From JBPCNH01 sp051001455 (GTDB lineage Bacteria > Actinomycetota > CADDZG01 > WHSQ01), in contig JBPCNH010000039.1 in the NCBI GenBank assembly GCA_051001455.1, forward strand, positions 44,117 through 108,116: a DNA stretch of 64,000 nt, in the 5' to 3' direction. This document shows positions 15,697-24,208 of the stretch, piece after piece. The first letter of the stretch is position 1; each line of letters begins with the position of its first letter. Made by a program: the position numbers and the translations under genes. A model generated the notes under the pieces. It had not been told where the DNA came from, ran no database searches, and worked only from the letters and a program-made list of their open reading frames with translations.

Positions 15697-18477
15697 GTGT
15701 CCACAGCTCGAACGGCGACCACGACGGCTCTAGAGCCGGAACTGAAGATCCGGCGATACTTCACCACCGACGGCAGCCATCCGTACGACGAGATCGAGTG
15801 GGAGCTGCGGGAAGCTGTCATCAAGAACTATCGCACCGGCGAGATCGCCTTCGAGCAGCGCGATATCGAATTCCCGAAGTCCTGGTCCCAGAACGCCACC
15901 AACATCGTGGCGCAGAAGTACTTCCGCGGCGGTCTCGACACACCCGAGCGCGAGCATTCGGTCAAGCAGATGATCGATCGCGTCGTCAACCGCTATCACG
16001 AAGAGGGTCTCGAGCGCGGCTACTTCGCCGACGCCGATGAGGCGCAGGTCTTCAAGGACGAGCTGACCCACCTCCTCGTGAACCAGAAGGCCGCGTTCAA
16101 CTCCCCGGTGTGGTTCAACGTCGGGTGGCGGCCTAAGGGCGAAGAGCAGTGCTCGGCGTGTTTCATCCTCGCGGTCGACGACGAGATGCGCTCCATCCTC
16201 AACTGGTACGTCGAAGAGGGAACCATCTTCAAGGGCGGCTCCGGCGCCGGCATCAACCTCTCGAAGATCCGTTCCAGCAAGGAGCGTCTGAAGAGCGGCG
16301 GCACGGCTTCCGGTCCCGTCTCGTTCATGCGCGGGGCCGACGCATCGGCCGGAACGATCAAGTCCGGTGGTGCCACCCGGCGCGCCGCGAAGATGGTCGT
16401 GCTGAACGTCGACCATCCCGACGTCCGTGACTTCATCTGGTGCAAGGCGCTCGAGGAGCGCAAGGCGCGTGCTCTCGGCGAGGCCGGCTTCGACATGGAT
16501 CTCGACGGCAAGGACTCGCACTCGATCCAGTACCAGAACGCAAACAACTCCGTGCGCGTGACCGACGACTTCATGCAAGCCGCGATCGACGGTCGCAACT
16601 GGGACCTCAAGGCGGTCACCACCGGTGAGACGGTCGAGACCTTGCCTGCAGCCGAGCTCCTGCGCGAGATGTCGGACGCCGCATGGCAGTGCGCCGACCC
16701 GGGTGTGCAGTACGACTCGACGCTCCAGGACTGGCACACCTGCCCGAACTCGGGACGCATCAACGCCTCGAACCCGTGCTCGGAATACGTGCACATCGAC
16801 AACTCGGCGTGCAACCTCGCATCGCTCAACCTCATGAAGTTCGTGGACGACAACGACCGCTTCGATATCGAGGCGTTCCTCCACGCGGTCGAGGTCGTGT
16901 TCCTCGCCCAAGAGATCTCGGTCGGCTTCTCCTCGTACCCGACCGACAAGATCACCGAGAACTCTCACCGTTTCCGTCAGCTGGGTCAGGGCTACGCCAA
17001 CCTCGGCGCACTGCTGATGAGCCAGGGCCTCGCCTACGATTCCGACGCCGGCCGGGCGTGGGCGGCGGCGATCACCGCGCTGATGACCGGTCACTGCTAC
17101 GCCACCTCTGCCAAGATCGCGAAGCGCGTCGGCGCCTTCGACGCCTATGCCGAGAACTCCGAGCCGATGCTGCGTGTGATCGCCAAGCACCGGGACGCTT
17201 CGTATGAGATCCCCGAAGACCTCGCACCTAACGAGATGGTCACGGCCGCTCGTGCGGTGTGGGACAACGCCCTCGCTCTAGGCCACGAGCACGGGTATCG
17301 CAACGCCCAGGCCTCAGTTTTGGCTCCAACCGGCACGATCGGGTTGATGATGGATTGCGACACCACCGGGATCGAGCCGGACCTGGCACTCAAGAAGACC
17401 AAGAAGCTCGTAGGCGGCGGCACGATGTCGATCGTCAACCAGACGGTTCCCCGTGCGCTCCGCAAGCTCGGCTACGACGAGGCGCAGATCGCCGACATCG
17501 TCGCTTACATCGACGACAACTCGCACGTGATCGGCGCGCCGCATCTCGCCGATGAGCACATGACGGTTTTCGACACCGCCATGGGTGAGCGCTCGATCCA
17601 CTACATGGGTCACGTCCGGATGATGGCCGCAGCACAGCCGTTCCTCTCGGGCGCCATCTCCAAGACCGTGAACCTGCCTGAGAACGTCTCGATCGAAGAT
17701 GTCGAGCAGGTCTACATCGAGGGATGGCGTCTCGGTCTCAAGGCCCTCGCTCTGTACCGCGACAACTGCAAGGTCGGCCAGCCGCTCTCGACCGCAAAGA
17801 AGGAAGTCGCCGTTGTCGAGAAGGTCACCGAGATGCCGAAGCCGGTGCGCAACCGTCTTCCGAAGAAGCGCCGCTCGCTGACCGTCAAGTTCCGTGTCGC
17901 CGACACCGAGGGCTACCTCACCACCGGCGAGTTCCCCGACGGCTCGCTCGGTGAGATCTTCCTCAAGGTCGCCAAGCAAGGCTCCACGCTGGCGGGGATC
18001 ATGGATGCGTTCGCCATCTCGATCTCGATGGGTCTGCAGTACGGGGTGCCGCTGTCGGCTTACGTGCGCCAGTTCGTCGGTACCCGCTTCGAGCCCTCGG
18101 GCATGACCGACGATCCCGAGTTCCGTATCGCCACCTCGATCCTCGATTACGTGTTCCGTCAGCTGGCGGTCGAGTACCTGCCGGACGAGGAGCGCCGTGC
18201 ACTCGGCATCCGCACCGCCGGCGAGCGTCAGGACGAGATCGAGAACAAGCTCGCCGAGGCCGCGGGTGAGCCCACCACCGGGAACGGCAACGGCAACGGC
18301 AACGGTCACTCCAACGACGGCAGCAGCAAGCCTGCCGAAGGCGTGATCGTCCTCGGGCCGGTCGTCTCTGCTTCCACCGGCTCGCGGCCCTTCTGTGGGA
18401 CCTGCGGTATCGAGATGGTCCCGGCCGGAAGCTGCTTCGCCTGCACCTCCTGTGGTTCGACCAGCGGTTGTTCTTAA
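15697..18477 (+). CDS. nrdJ: adenosylcobalamin-dependent ribonucleoside-diphosphate reductase (class II)
   Basis: 926 residues from a GTG. The catalytic barrel is visible: QCSACFILAVDDEM, GGSGAGINLSKIRS, NPCSEYVHIDNSACNLASLN and LAPTGTIGLMMDCDTTGIEPD. The C-terminal region has the zinc-binding, redox-active cysteines (CGTCGIEMVPAGSCFACTSC) after an Asn/Gly-rich linker. The enzyme reduces ribonucleotides with a B12-derived radical and works with or without oxygen. The repressor gene nrdR lies two genes downstream. Confidence 0.97.
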   Translation: MSTARTATTTALEPELKIRRYFTTDGSHPYDEIEWELREAVIKNYRTGEIAFEQRDIEFPKSWSQNATNIVAQKYFRGGLDTPEREHSVKQMIDRVVNRYHEEGLERGYFADADEAQVFKDELTHLLVNQKAAFNSPVWFNVGWRPKGEEQCSACFILAVDDEMRSILNWYVEEGTIFKGGSGAGINLSKIRSSKERLKSGGTASGPVSFMRGADASAGTIKSGGATRRAAKMVVLNVDHPDVRDFIWCKALEERKARALGEAGFDMDLDGKDSHSIQYQNANNSVRVTDDFMQAAIDGRNWDLKAVTTGETVETLPAAELLREMSDAAWQCADPGVQYDSTLQDWHTCPNSGRINASNPCSEYVHIDNSACNLASLNLMKFVDDNDRFDIEAFLHAVEVVFLAQEISVGFSSYPTDKITENSHRFRQLGQGYANLGALLMSQGLAYDSDAGRAWAAAITALMTGHCYATSAKIAKRVGAFDAYAENSEPMLRVIAKHRDASYEIPEDLAPNEMVTAARAVWDNALALGHEHGYRNAQASVLAPTGTIGLMMDCDTTGIEPDLALKKTKKLVGGGTMSIVNQTVPRALRKLGYDEAQIADIVAYIDDNSHVIGAPHLADEHMTVFDTAMGERSIHYMGHVRMMAAAQPFLSGAISKTVNLPENVSIEDVEQVYIEGWRLGLKALALYRDNCKVGQPLSTAKKEVAVVEKVTEMPKPVRNRLPKKRRSLTVKFRVADTEGYLTTGEFPDGSLGEIFLKVAKQGSTLAGIMDAFAISISMGLQYGVPLSAYVRQFVGTRFEPSGMTDDPEFRIATSILDYVFRQLAVEYLPDEERRALGIRTAGERQDEIENKLAEAAGEPTTGNGNGNGNGHSNDGSSKPAEGVIVLGPVVSASTGSRPFCGTCGIEMVPAGSCFACTSCGSTSGCS

Positions 18478-18495
18478 GGGCCGGCACTAGGCGCC

Positions 18496-18693
18496 ATGAG
18501 CGGTAGATGTAGCGAGTGCGGGGCGCAGCTGAGGCTGCGTCCGGCCTCCTGCCCTCTCTGCGGCGCCGAGCTGAAGAAGCGCGAGAAGGCGGCGGTCGAA
18601 GAGGTCGCTGATCCCGACGATTACCAGAGCAACGTCCGGGCGCTGCGGGATGAGCTCGAACGTCTGCGCCGTGGAGAAGTCGAAGCTGTCTAG
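18496..18693 (+). CDS. small zinc-ribbon protein
   Basis: 65 residues: two CxxC pairs (CSECGAQL and CPLCGAEL) followed by a short charged helix. It lies 18 bases after nrdJ in the same direction and is probably co-transcribed. Function unknown. The paired CxxC knuckles and good coding use support a real gene. Confidence 0.65.
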   Translation: MSGRCSECGAQLRLRPASCPLCGAELKKREKAAVEEVADPDDYQSNVRALRDELERLRRGEVEAV

Positions 18694-18725
18694 CGATAAG
18701 GCTCATCAGGCCATACGATTCTTCT

Positions 18726-19454
18726 ATGCGAAAGCTCATACCGGTTGTTCTCATCTCATGTCTCGCCCTTCCCTTCGCTCCTGCGAGTGCCGAGTCTCCT
18801 AAGCCACCGAAGCTGGTCGTAGGGAAGAAGCGTTACGTCCAGGGCCACGACGTAAAGATCACGCTTGTTAACGACACGAACACCGACGTCACCTACGGCA
18901 CGCCTTGGCGCATCGAGAACACCAAGGGAGAGATCGTTGCGGCTTATCACTGGGACCGAGCAGAGACGACGCTGGCGCCGGGGGAGAGCGTTACTTGGTC
19001 GTGGGACGGAACTCCCAATCAATGCAGCCGAGAGGGATGCACCAAGGTAGGTGGTGTGCCTGCCGCCGGCAAGTACTTCGCCACGGTGGACGTCCGTAAC
19101 TTCGGAGAGATGCAGAAAGGCTTTCTCACCGGCCGCTACTTCACGCTCGGGTTCGAGAGCCGCCCGAACACCACCTTCGAGGTCTTCGTAGCCCGACAGA
19201 AGGCCGTGGATCAGATGCGCGCCGAGGCGCAGGCCGAGGACAAGACCCTCATCGTTTCCGGGATCATTCGTCTTGGGCGACAGGGATACAACAAAGACTG
19301 GTCCTTCTACATGGGCCCGCGCTCGATCGTGCTCGGCGAGATGTTCATCGAGGTCTGCGACGGCAGCCCTTACTACGTGCAGCGACATCGCAGAGATTGG
19401 AACGGCGATCGCTGGTGTCCGTGGTCCTCTTACGTCAAGAGGATGGGCCGCTAA
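18726..19454 (+). CDS. secreted protein: BsuPI-like domain fused to BP74-like domain
   Basis: 242 residues with a signal peptide (VVLISCLALPFAPASA). Residues about 30-135 resemble the BsuPI intracellular proteinase inhibitor fold (VKITLVNDTNTDVTYGTPWRI, TTLAPGESVTWSWDG, PAAGKYFATVDV). Residues about 145-242 match the BP74 N-terminal domain pattern: YNKDWSFYMGPRSIVLGEMF, then IEVCD...YVQRH and WCPWSSYVKRM. The pairing is not one I know. Binding target and role are unknown. Confidence 0.7.
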   Translation: MRKLIPVVLISCLALPFAPASAESPKPPKLVVGKKRYVQGHDVKITLVNDTNTDVTYGTPWRIENTKGEIVAAYHWDRAETTLAPGESVTWSWDGTPNQCSREGCTKVGGVPAAGKYFATVDVRNFGEMQKGFLTGRYFTLGFESRPNTTFEVFVARQKAVDQMRAEAQAEDKTLIVSGIIRLGRQGYNKDWSFYMGPRSIVLGEMFIEVCDGSPYYVQRHRRDWNGDRWCPWSSYVKRMGR

Positions 19455-19473
19455 GAACGTGGCTCCTCGCTAG

Positions 19474-19956
19474 ATGCGCTGCCCCTACTGCGACAACGGC
19501 GAGGACAAGGTCGTCGACTCGCGTATGGCCGAAGAAGGCCGCGTCATCAGGCGCCGGCGCGAGTGTCTCGGATGCAATCGGCGTTTCACCACCTTCGAGC
19601 GCGCCGAAGAGACCCCACTTCTCGTGCGTAAGCGCAACGACGTCGAGGAGCCGTTCGACCGGCAGAAGATCGTCTCGGGTCTGATCAGTGCGTGCAAGAA
19701 CCGGCCCGTCACGCTCGCCGCGATCGAACAACTCGCCGAGGACGTCGAGGAAGCGATGCGCTCTCAACCGAAGCGTCCCGTGCCCACGGCCGAGACCGGA
19801 CGCGAGGTCCTCGAGCGGCTGCGCGACTTCGACGATGTCGCCTACCTGCGCTTCGCCTCCGTCTACAAGGACTTCCAGGAGCTCACGGACTTCGAGCGCG
19901 AGCTGGGTCTGCTCGCAAAGAAGCTCCCACCCAAAAGTCCCGACGGAGCGCGATGA
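19474..19956 (+). CDS. nrdR: transcriptional repressor NrdR
   Basis: 160 residues. N-terminal zinc ribbon MRCPYCDNGEDKVVDSR...CLGCNRRFTTFE, then the ATP-cone domain (LLVRKRNDVEEPFDRQKI). NrdR senses dATP/ATP and represses ribonucleotide reductase genes, here probably nrdJ. It overlaps dut by an ATGA, which links the two nucleotide-pool genes. Confidence 0.97.
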   Translation: MRCPYCDNGEDKVVDSRMAEEGRVIRRRRECLGCNRRFTTFERAEETPLLVRKRNDVEEPFDRQKIVSGLISACKNRPVTLAAIEQLAEDVEEAMRSQPKRPVPTAETGREVLERLRDFDDVAYLRFASVYKDFQELTDFERELGLLAKKLPPKSPDGAR

Positions 19957-20384
19957 GGATCCAGCTCCGCAAGCTCGACCCCGACCTGCCTACGCCCGTC
20001 TACGCCCGCGCCGGAGATGCAGGTCTCGATCTCCTGGCGGCCGAGGACCTCGAGCTAAGGCCGGGGGAGCGCGCCGCCATCCCCACGGGCATCGCGGTTG
20101 CGGTCCCGGACGGTTACGCCGGCTTCGTGCACCCGCGCTCGGGGCGTGCGCTGAAGGAGGGGCTCGGGGTCGCCAACGCCCCAGGGCTCATAGACAGCGG
20201 CTATCGCGGGGAGATAAAGGTCATCGCGGTCAATCTCGACCCAGCCGAAGCCATCGCGGTCAAACGCGGGGAAAAGATCGCGCAGTTGGTGATCCAACCG
20301 GTCGAGCGCGTTGTTCTCGACGAGGTCGACGAGCTCACCGCCTCGGAGCGCGGCGAGGGCGGCTTCGGCAGCACCGGGCGCTAG
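19953..20384 (+). CDS. dut: dUTP diphosphatase
   Basis: 143 residues from the ATG overlapping the nrdR stop. All five trimeric dUTPase motifs are present: AGDAGLDLLA, PRSGRALKEG, GLIDSGYRGEI, RGEKIAQLVI and the C-terminal GEGGFGSTGR that closes over the active site. It hydrolyses dUTP to dUMP. Convergent with the next gene, with a 4-base overlap of the two ends. Confidence 0.96.
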   Translation: MRIQLRKLDPDLPTPVYARAGDAGLDLLAAEDLELRPGERAAIPTGIAVAVPDGYAGFVHPRSGRALKEGLGVANAPGLIDSGYRGEIKVIAVNLDPAEAIAVKRGEKIAQLVIQPVERVVLDEVDELTASERGEGGFGSTGR

Positions 20385-21286
20385 GGCGGACCCCAGCGCC
20401 CGATGTAGCCCGCGATCCCGAGGTAGTCCCAGCCGTGGCGCAGTTGCCAGCGGTCCTTTGTCTCGGTGCTGGTCGTGAATAGATCACCTTCGCCGTTCGG
20501 TCCGCGCAGGAAGTAGAGCGGAACGGTGTTGTCTTGCTGTTTACCGAACGCGTACCCGACGATGCCGTTGTCGGTGTGGATCGGGTAGGTCCCTCTCTCT
20601 TGCGTCGGGAAGATGATGCCTTCGGTGGCGTAGGTGCGGTAGCCCTCGTTCAGAAGCCTGTCCCGCTCTTCCGGGTTGGTGGTGAAGTAGTGGTCGTATT
20701 TCTCCGAGTTCCACATGCGGTACAGCACCGCGCTCGGCTCCGGTACCGGTTCCGGCTCCGGCTTCGGTTTGGCCGGCTTGGTGCCGGAGCTTTGTTTCGA
20801 CCCTGAGCTTGCCGGCGCTCCCTGTGTCGGCGCGCCGCTCGATCCAGAAGCGATGTGTCCGCTGCCTGAGCTCGCTGGGGCCCCTCGCGTCGGCAGTGTG
20901 AGGCCGCCGCGCAGGATGCGGCCGGTGTTGTCGCTGTCGGTTCGATTCCTCGGACGGGCAACCTTGTCGTGAGTGAGGAACCGCTCCCGCAGACCGAGCG
21001 CGTCGGGCCCCGGCGCTTCCGCCAGTGACTCTCGTCCGGGAAGTGACGCGGTCTTCTTGCCGGGCGCGGGAACTTCATCCGGGTTGTCCCTGATCAGGCT
21101 CACGTTGACCGCACCGAGAGCGACGATCATGACTACGGGGAGCGCGGTAGCGGTGATGCGCCCGGCGCGCCGCAGCAGTGCGTATCTCGGCGGACGTTGC
21201 CGTTCAGCTGGCCCATCGGGCTCTTCTAGAACCCGTTCCGCCAAGTCGAAATCGAGCTGTTCCTCGCCCCGGAGGTCGTCCCCCAT
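20381..21286 (-). CDS. membrane-anchored protein with C-terminal DUF5648-like domain
   Basis: 301 residues from the ATG at 21286. An acidic cytoplasmic N-terminus is followed by one membrane segment (ITATALPVVMIVALGAVNVSL), a long Ser/Gly/Pro linker with repeated GAPASSGS and KPKPEPEPVPEP stretches, and a C-terminal domain of about 115 residues. That domain has YRMWNSEKYDHYFTTNPEE, EGYRTYATEGIIF and VPLYFLRGPNGEGDLFTT, as in DUF5648 surface proteins. Probably displayed outside the cell; function unknown. Confidence 0.7.
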   Translation of the reverse strand: MGDDLRGEEQLDFDLAERVLEEPDGPAERQRPPRYALLRRAGRITATALPVVMIVALGAVNVSLIRDNPDEVPAPGKKTASLPGRESLAEAPGPDALGLRERFLTHDKVARPRNRTDSDNTGRILRGGLTLPTRGAPASSGSGHIASGSSGAPTQGAPASSGSKQSSGTKPAKPKPEPEPVPEPSAVLYRMWNSEKYDHYFTTNPEERDRLLNEGYRTYATEGIIFPTQERGTYPIHTDNGIVGYAFGKQQDNTVPLYFLRGPNGEGDLFTTSTETKDRWQLRHGWDYLGIAGYIGRWGPP

Positions 21287-21338
21287 CACAGCTCTATTCT
21301 GGCAGAGTGATGCAACCCTTTTTCGAGATTTTTTCGCG

Positions 21339-21367
21339 CTTCCGGAGGGCACGGACCCCTCTATAAT
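21339..21367 (+). promoter_or_regulatory. tRNA-Gly promoter (-10)
   Basis: A consensus -10 element TATAAT at 21362-21367 lies 15 bases before the tRNA 5' end. No good -35 match is seen at the expected spacing. Confidence 0.55.
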
Positions 21368-21382
21368 GGCGGCTCGAACATC

Positions 21383-21457
21383 GCGGGCGTGGCTCAGTGG
21401 TAGAGCATCACCTTGCCAAGGTGAGGGTCGCCAGTTCGAATCTGGTCGCCCGCTCCA
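21383..21457 (+). tRNA. tRNA-Gly (GCC)
   Basis: 75 nucleotides with CCA encoded. The acceptor stem GCGGGCG pairs with CGCCCGC, the anticodon stem-loop is TCACC-TTGCCAA-GGTGA (anticodon GCC), and the T-arm is CCAG-TTCGAAT-CTGG. The gene stays intact although a genomic island is integrated at its 3' half; the last 45 bases are repeated exactly at 34659-34703. Confidence 0.95.
21413..21457 (+). repeat. island attachment site attL (inside tRNA-Gly)
   Basis: The 45 bases from the anticodon loop to the CCA end are identical to 34659-34703. Tyrosine integrases commonly use such tRNA 3' segments as the crossover region. The island carries its own integrase gene. Confidence 0.88.
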
Positions 21458-21460
21458 ACG

Positions 21461-21487
21461 AAAACCCCCTGGTCACAGGGGGTTTTT
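21461..21487 (+). terminator. tRNA-Gly terminator
   Basis: AACCCCCTG and its complement flank a short GTCA loop, and a T5 tract follows. Related sequences recur after the tRNA remnants at 41264 and 43525. Confidence 0.8.
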
Positions 21488-21531
21488 CCATTCCCGGAAA
21501 GTGTTCGATAGTCGCAGCTCTCGGACCGAAA

Positions 21532-21550
21532 TCCCGCAGAAATCCCGCAG
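21532..21550 (+). repeat. direct repeat near the left island end (copy 1 of 2)
   Basis: A 19-base sequence containing two tandem TCCCGCAG units occurs here and identically at 34534-34552, each about 75-110 bases inside an attachment site. This fits integrase arm-type binding sites. Confidence 0.5.
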
Positions 21551-21584
21551 CAGGCATCAAGGAGGGCGCGTCTAGCCTCTTGCT

Positions 21585-22448
21585 ATGGGCATCGCACGAA
21601 ACCATCACACGCTGCCGGCCTTCTACCTGAAGCGTTTCGCGGACGAGAATGGTCTGCTTTCGAAGTGGGACAAGGCCGCCAAGAAGTGGGGGCCGATTCG
21701 CCCCAAGAGCGCGTCCGTTGAGGTCGACTTCTACATAGTCGAGACCGAGGAAGGTCCCTCGGATGCGATTGAGAACGCCCTGTCGGTGATTGAGGGGCGC
21801 GCCGCCGAGGTGATTCAGACGATCGACGCCGGGACCTGGCCTATCGCGATCGAGCGAAAGGCACAGTTGGCGGAGTTCCTGAGTCTGCAGCGGGTTCGAG
21901 GCACCGGCTTTCGGGCGTCTGTCAATCGCTTCACCGATCAGATCACTGACAAGATGTACTACCTGGAGGAGATGGCCAGCTACCAACGACAATTCCTAGC
22001 GGCCAACGGTCGCCAACCCAACGATGACGAGCTACGAGAGCATTCCCGAACAATCGAGAGGCCCGTCCAAGTTTCGATGTCGCAAAACGCGGCCATTGAG
22101 ATGATGCTCAAGTTGGCCGCCGATGACCTCAGGCTGGCGATCTACACGTACCGCAGCTGGAACCTCGAACGCGCTACCGGAGCGCCGTACGTAACCGCAG
22201 ACTCACCACTCTCGCTCTGGAGCTCTAACCCGCCAGGGTTCTGGGGTGAAGGCGAAGCGACGGTCGACGAAATCGCGTTCCCTCTCGACCCCCGCACGTG
22301 CCTGGTCATGCGCCATCCGGACACTGGCGAATCCGTCACCGATGTAGATAGCGATCGCGTTCGCGAGCTGAACGACAGAACCTTCGACCACGCTCACAAG
22401 TTGGTCTTTGCGCGTCCGGGGTCCGAAGGCCAGGTCTTGGAGCCATAG
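21585..22448 (+). CDS. DUF4238 family protein
   Basis: 287 residues. The opening ARNHHTLPAFYLKRFADENG matches the DUF4238 signature (HxxPxFYLRxFA), and later segments (YVTADSPLSLWS, EIAFPLDPRTCLVM) fit the family. Members are common on mobile elements and in defence regions; the fold and activity are not established. It is the first gene inside the island, transcribed away from the tRNA and convergent with the graspetide operon. Confidence 0.7.
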   Translation: MGIARNHHTLPAFYLKRFADENGLLSKWDKAAKKWGPIRPKSASVEVDFYIVETEEGPSDAIENALSVIEGRAAEVIQTIDAGTWPIAIERKAQLAEFLSLQRVRGTGFRASVNRFTDQITDKMYYLEEMASYQRQFLAANGRQPNDDELREHSRTIERPVQVSMSQNAAIEMMLKLAADDLRLAIYTYRSWNLERATGAPYVTADSPLSLWSSNPPGFWGEGEATVDEIAFPLDPRTCLVMRHPDTGESVTDVDSDRVRELNDRTFDHAHKLVFARPGSEGQVLEP

Positions 22449-22577
22449 CCTCTGTCGTGCAGCCCAACCCGCCTTCATCCTTCTGGATTGTGGGGCCTCC
22501 CTCGTCGAGCTCGACACCCAGCCGACCTTTCACTCGTGGAAGAATGCCGTTGTTGAGAGGTCTCATCGGAGCCACCG

Positions 22578-23243
22578 TCAGGTGTGAGGAGACCCGCTCG
22601 GCGAAGGGGATGGAGAGGCTGGCACCTTCCCAGTAATGACTTGATCGCCTGAGCGAGCAATCACGACGAAGGGGCTCGCCACGATCGCGAGTAACAGAGC
22701 AACGATTGCTAAACGTCGCGCATGGAAGAGGTCTCTTGCAATCCTCGGGCCCTGCCACATCGAGAGTTGAGCTGCTAGGTGCCAGGCGTTGGCTTCGCCA
22801 GCCTGCAGTTCGTCGATCGAAGGCTTTTCACCTCGTGCCATCCGATCCAGGTTTAGGCCTCCCGAGATGAGCATGCCGGAGGCAATGAATGCCAGCATTG
22901 CCGACAAGACAAGAGCGATGTCGACACTCGTCATAAGTGCGAAGGCTACGAACCGAGACCATCGCGGACCTGCTGTCGAACTCAAAGCGAGTCCCGTTAC
23001 AACGATGGAGACGGGAATCAGGGTGAGGAGCATGGACAAGAGGGAGCCAGCCCTCGTCTGGAGACTAGCGATCGCCGCCTGCGCGGCCTCAGCCGAACGT
23101 CTTGCTGCCTCTAAGGCATATGCCGCCAATTCCCGGCTAGACCTAGCATGCTCAATCCAAGTGAAGTCCCCGATGTCTGGAGCGTCCGCGAGTCCCTCCG
23201 CTTCCATCTGTCGTCCGCGGATGTAATCCCAGAGTCGACCCAT
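22578..23243 (-). CDS. membrane protein downstream of the graspetide ligase
   Basis: 221 residues from the ATG at 23243, 8 bases after the ATP-grasp stop, with AGGG overlapping that stop. A soluble helical region of about 80 residues is followed by membrane segments LLSMLLTLIPVSIVVTGLAL, ALMTSVDIALVLSAMLAFIA and LAIVALLLAIVASPFVVIA, and a Pro/Ser tail. No known transporter motif is seen. Position suggests a role in export, immunity or localisation of the modified peptide, but this is inference. Confidence 0.65.
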   Translation of the reverse strand: MGRLWDYIRGRQMEAEGLADAPDIGDFTWIEHARSSRELAAYALEAARRSAEAAQAAIASLQTRAGSLLSMLLTLIPVSIVVTGLALSSTAGPRWSRFVAFALMTSVDIALVLSAMLAFIASGMLISGGLNLDRMARGEKPSIDELQAGEANAWHLAAQLSMWQGPRIARDLFHARRLAIVALLLAIVASPFVVIARSGDQVITGKVPASPSPSPSGSPHT

Positions 23244-23251
23244 GTAGACCC

Positions 23252-24208
23252 TCACGCTGAGCCTGCTGACTCTTCTAGGTGCCGAGCAATCGAACCCGTG
23301 ATTCCGCCCTCGAGCTGCTCGTCGAGAAACAGCCATTGACCATTGGGATTCGCCTCAAGAAACCAAGGCTTCCCCTGCTCGTCGATTATCCAGTCCTGGG
23401 CCGTGTAGCCAAGCCGGAGCTCGTCTGCGATCTTCCGAGAGAGGCTTAGGACTGTCGCGTAGGCGTCTCGGTCGACCGCTCGAAAAGCCGAATGGTTTTC
23501 CAGTTGCTCTCGCCAGTCCAGTTCCTTGGCCACGAGCGAACATGCCCAAACATCGTCGCCAACCGTGACTATTCGCAAATGCTCTCTGGCGCGTATGAGT
23601 TGCTGAAGGAGCACCGGCGAACCATCCCAGTGTTGCAGGACCTCATCGGTGAGAATGGACGTCCACGCGACCTGTGGGGGATCCTCATCTGTCACTAGGC
23701 CGTAGCGGACGGGCTTGATAACGACTTGTGAGTGCTTGGCACGGAAGTGACGAGCCATCTCCCTATCGGTTGTTAGGAGCGTGGACGGAGTCGGCACTCC
23801 TGCTCTTTTCGCCGAGGCTAGCTGCACGAGCTTTAGCTCCGCGTACTGGAGAGTCGTTGGGTCCGTTAACCAGTTAACTTGCAGCGACAACCAACCCCCT
23901 CGGAATGCGTCAGAGGATTCCGATCGCAGGAATGAGTGGTAGCGAGCGTCGTATCCATCAACGTTTGGGGTGCCTGGGCGACGCCAGAACCCCCCTAGCG
24001 AGCCGTCCCCGAACTCAACTTCGTCAACGTTCGCCCACTCTCCTGGGCAAACCGAGAACCGTGTTGTGAGTAGCTCATCACTGGAACATCGAAGAAGCCG
24101 TACGCGACCCCGCTCATGCAGCAGTTGTTCGAGCGCGTCAGAATGCTCGTCCCAGTCGTGGGCGACGAGGATAACTGTGGGGGTTGCGATTCTAGGGTTC
24201 GTCGTCAG
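23252..24208 (-). CDS. ATP-grasp ribosomal peptide maturase (MvdD/TgsB-like graspetide ligase)
   Basis: About 318 residues. A pre-ATP-grasp domain (TVILVAHDWDEHSDALEQLL, FWRRPGTP, VNWLTDP) precedes the ATP-grasp core: ELKLVQLASAKRAGVPTPST, the lysine in VVIKPVRYG (about K165), LLQQLIRAREHLRIVTVGDD, and the family hallmark FLEANPNGQWLFL. Such enzymes phosphorylate Asp/Glu side chains of a precursor and join them to Thr/Ser or Lys. The first third has no ATG, GTG or TTG; a CTG at 24208 (318 residues, 17-base overlap with the precursor gene) is the best start. The first TTG, at 23890, would delete the whole N-terminal domain. Confidence 0.85.
   Translation of the reverse strand: MTTNPRIATPTVILVAHDWDEHSDALEQLLHERGRVRLLRCSSDELLTTRFSVCPGEWANVDEVEFGDGSLGGFWRRPGTPNVDGYDARYHSFLRSESSDAFRGGWLSLQVNWLTDPTTLQYAELKLVQLASAKRAGVPTPSTLLTTDREMARHFRAKHSQVVIKPVRYGLVTDEDPPQVAWTSILTDEVLQHWDGSPVLLQQLIRAREHLRIVTVGDDVWACSLVAKELDWREQLENHSAFRAVDRDAYATVLSLSRKIADELRLGYTAQDWIIDEQGKPWFLEANPNGQWLFLDEQLEGGITGSIARHLEESAGSA

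Noticed and set aside
15730..17190. Reverse-strand open frame of 486 codons opposite nrdJ
   Set aside because: A GC-rich shadow of a well-defined gene; no start signal or motif.
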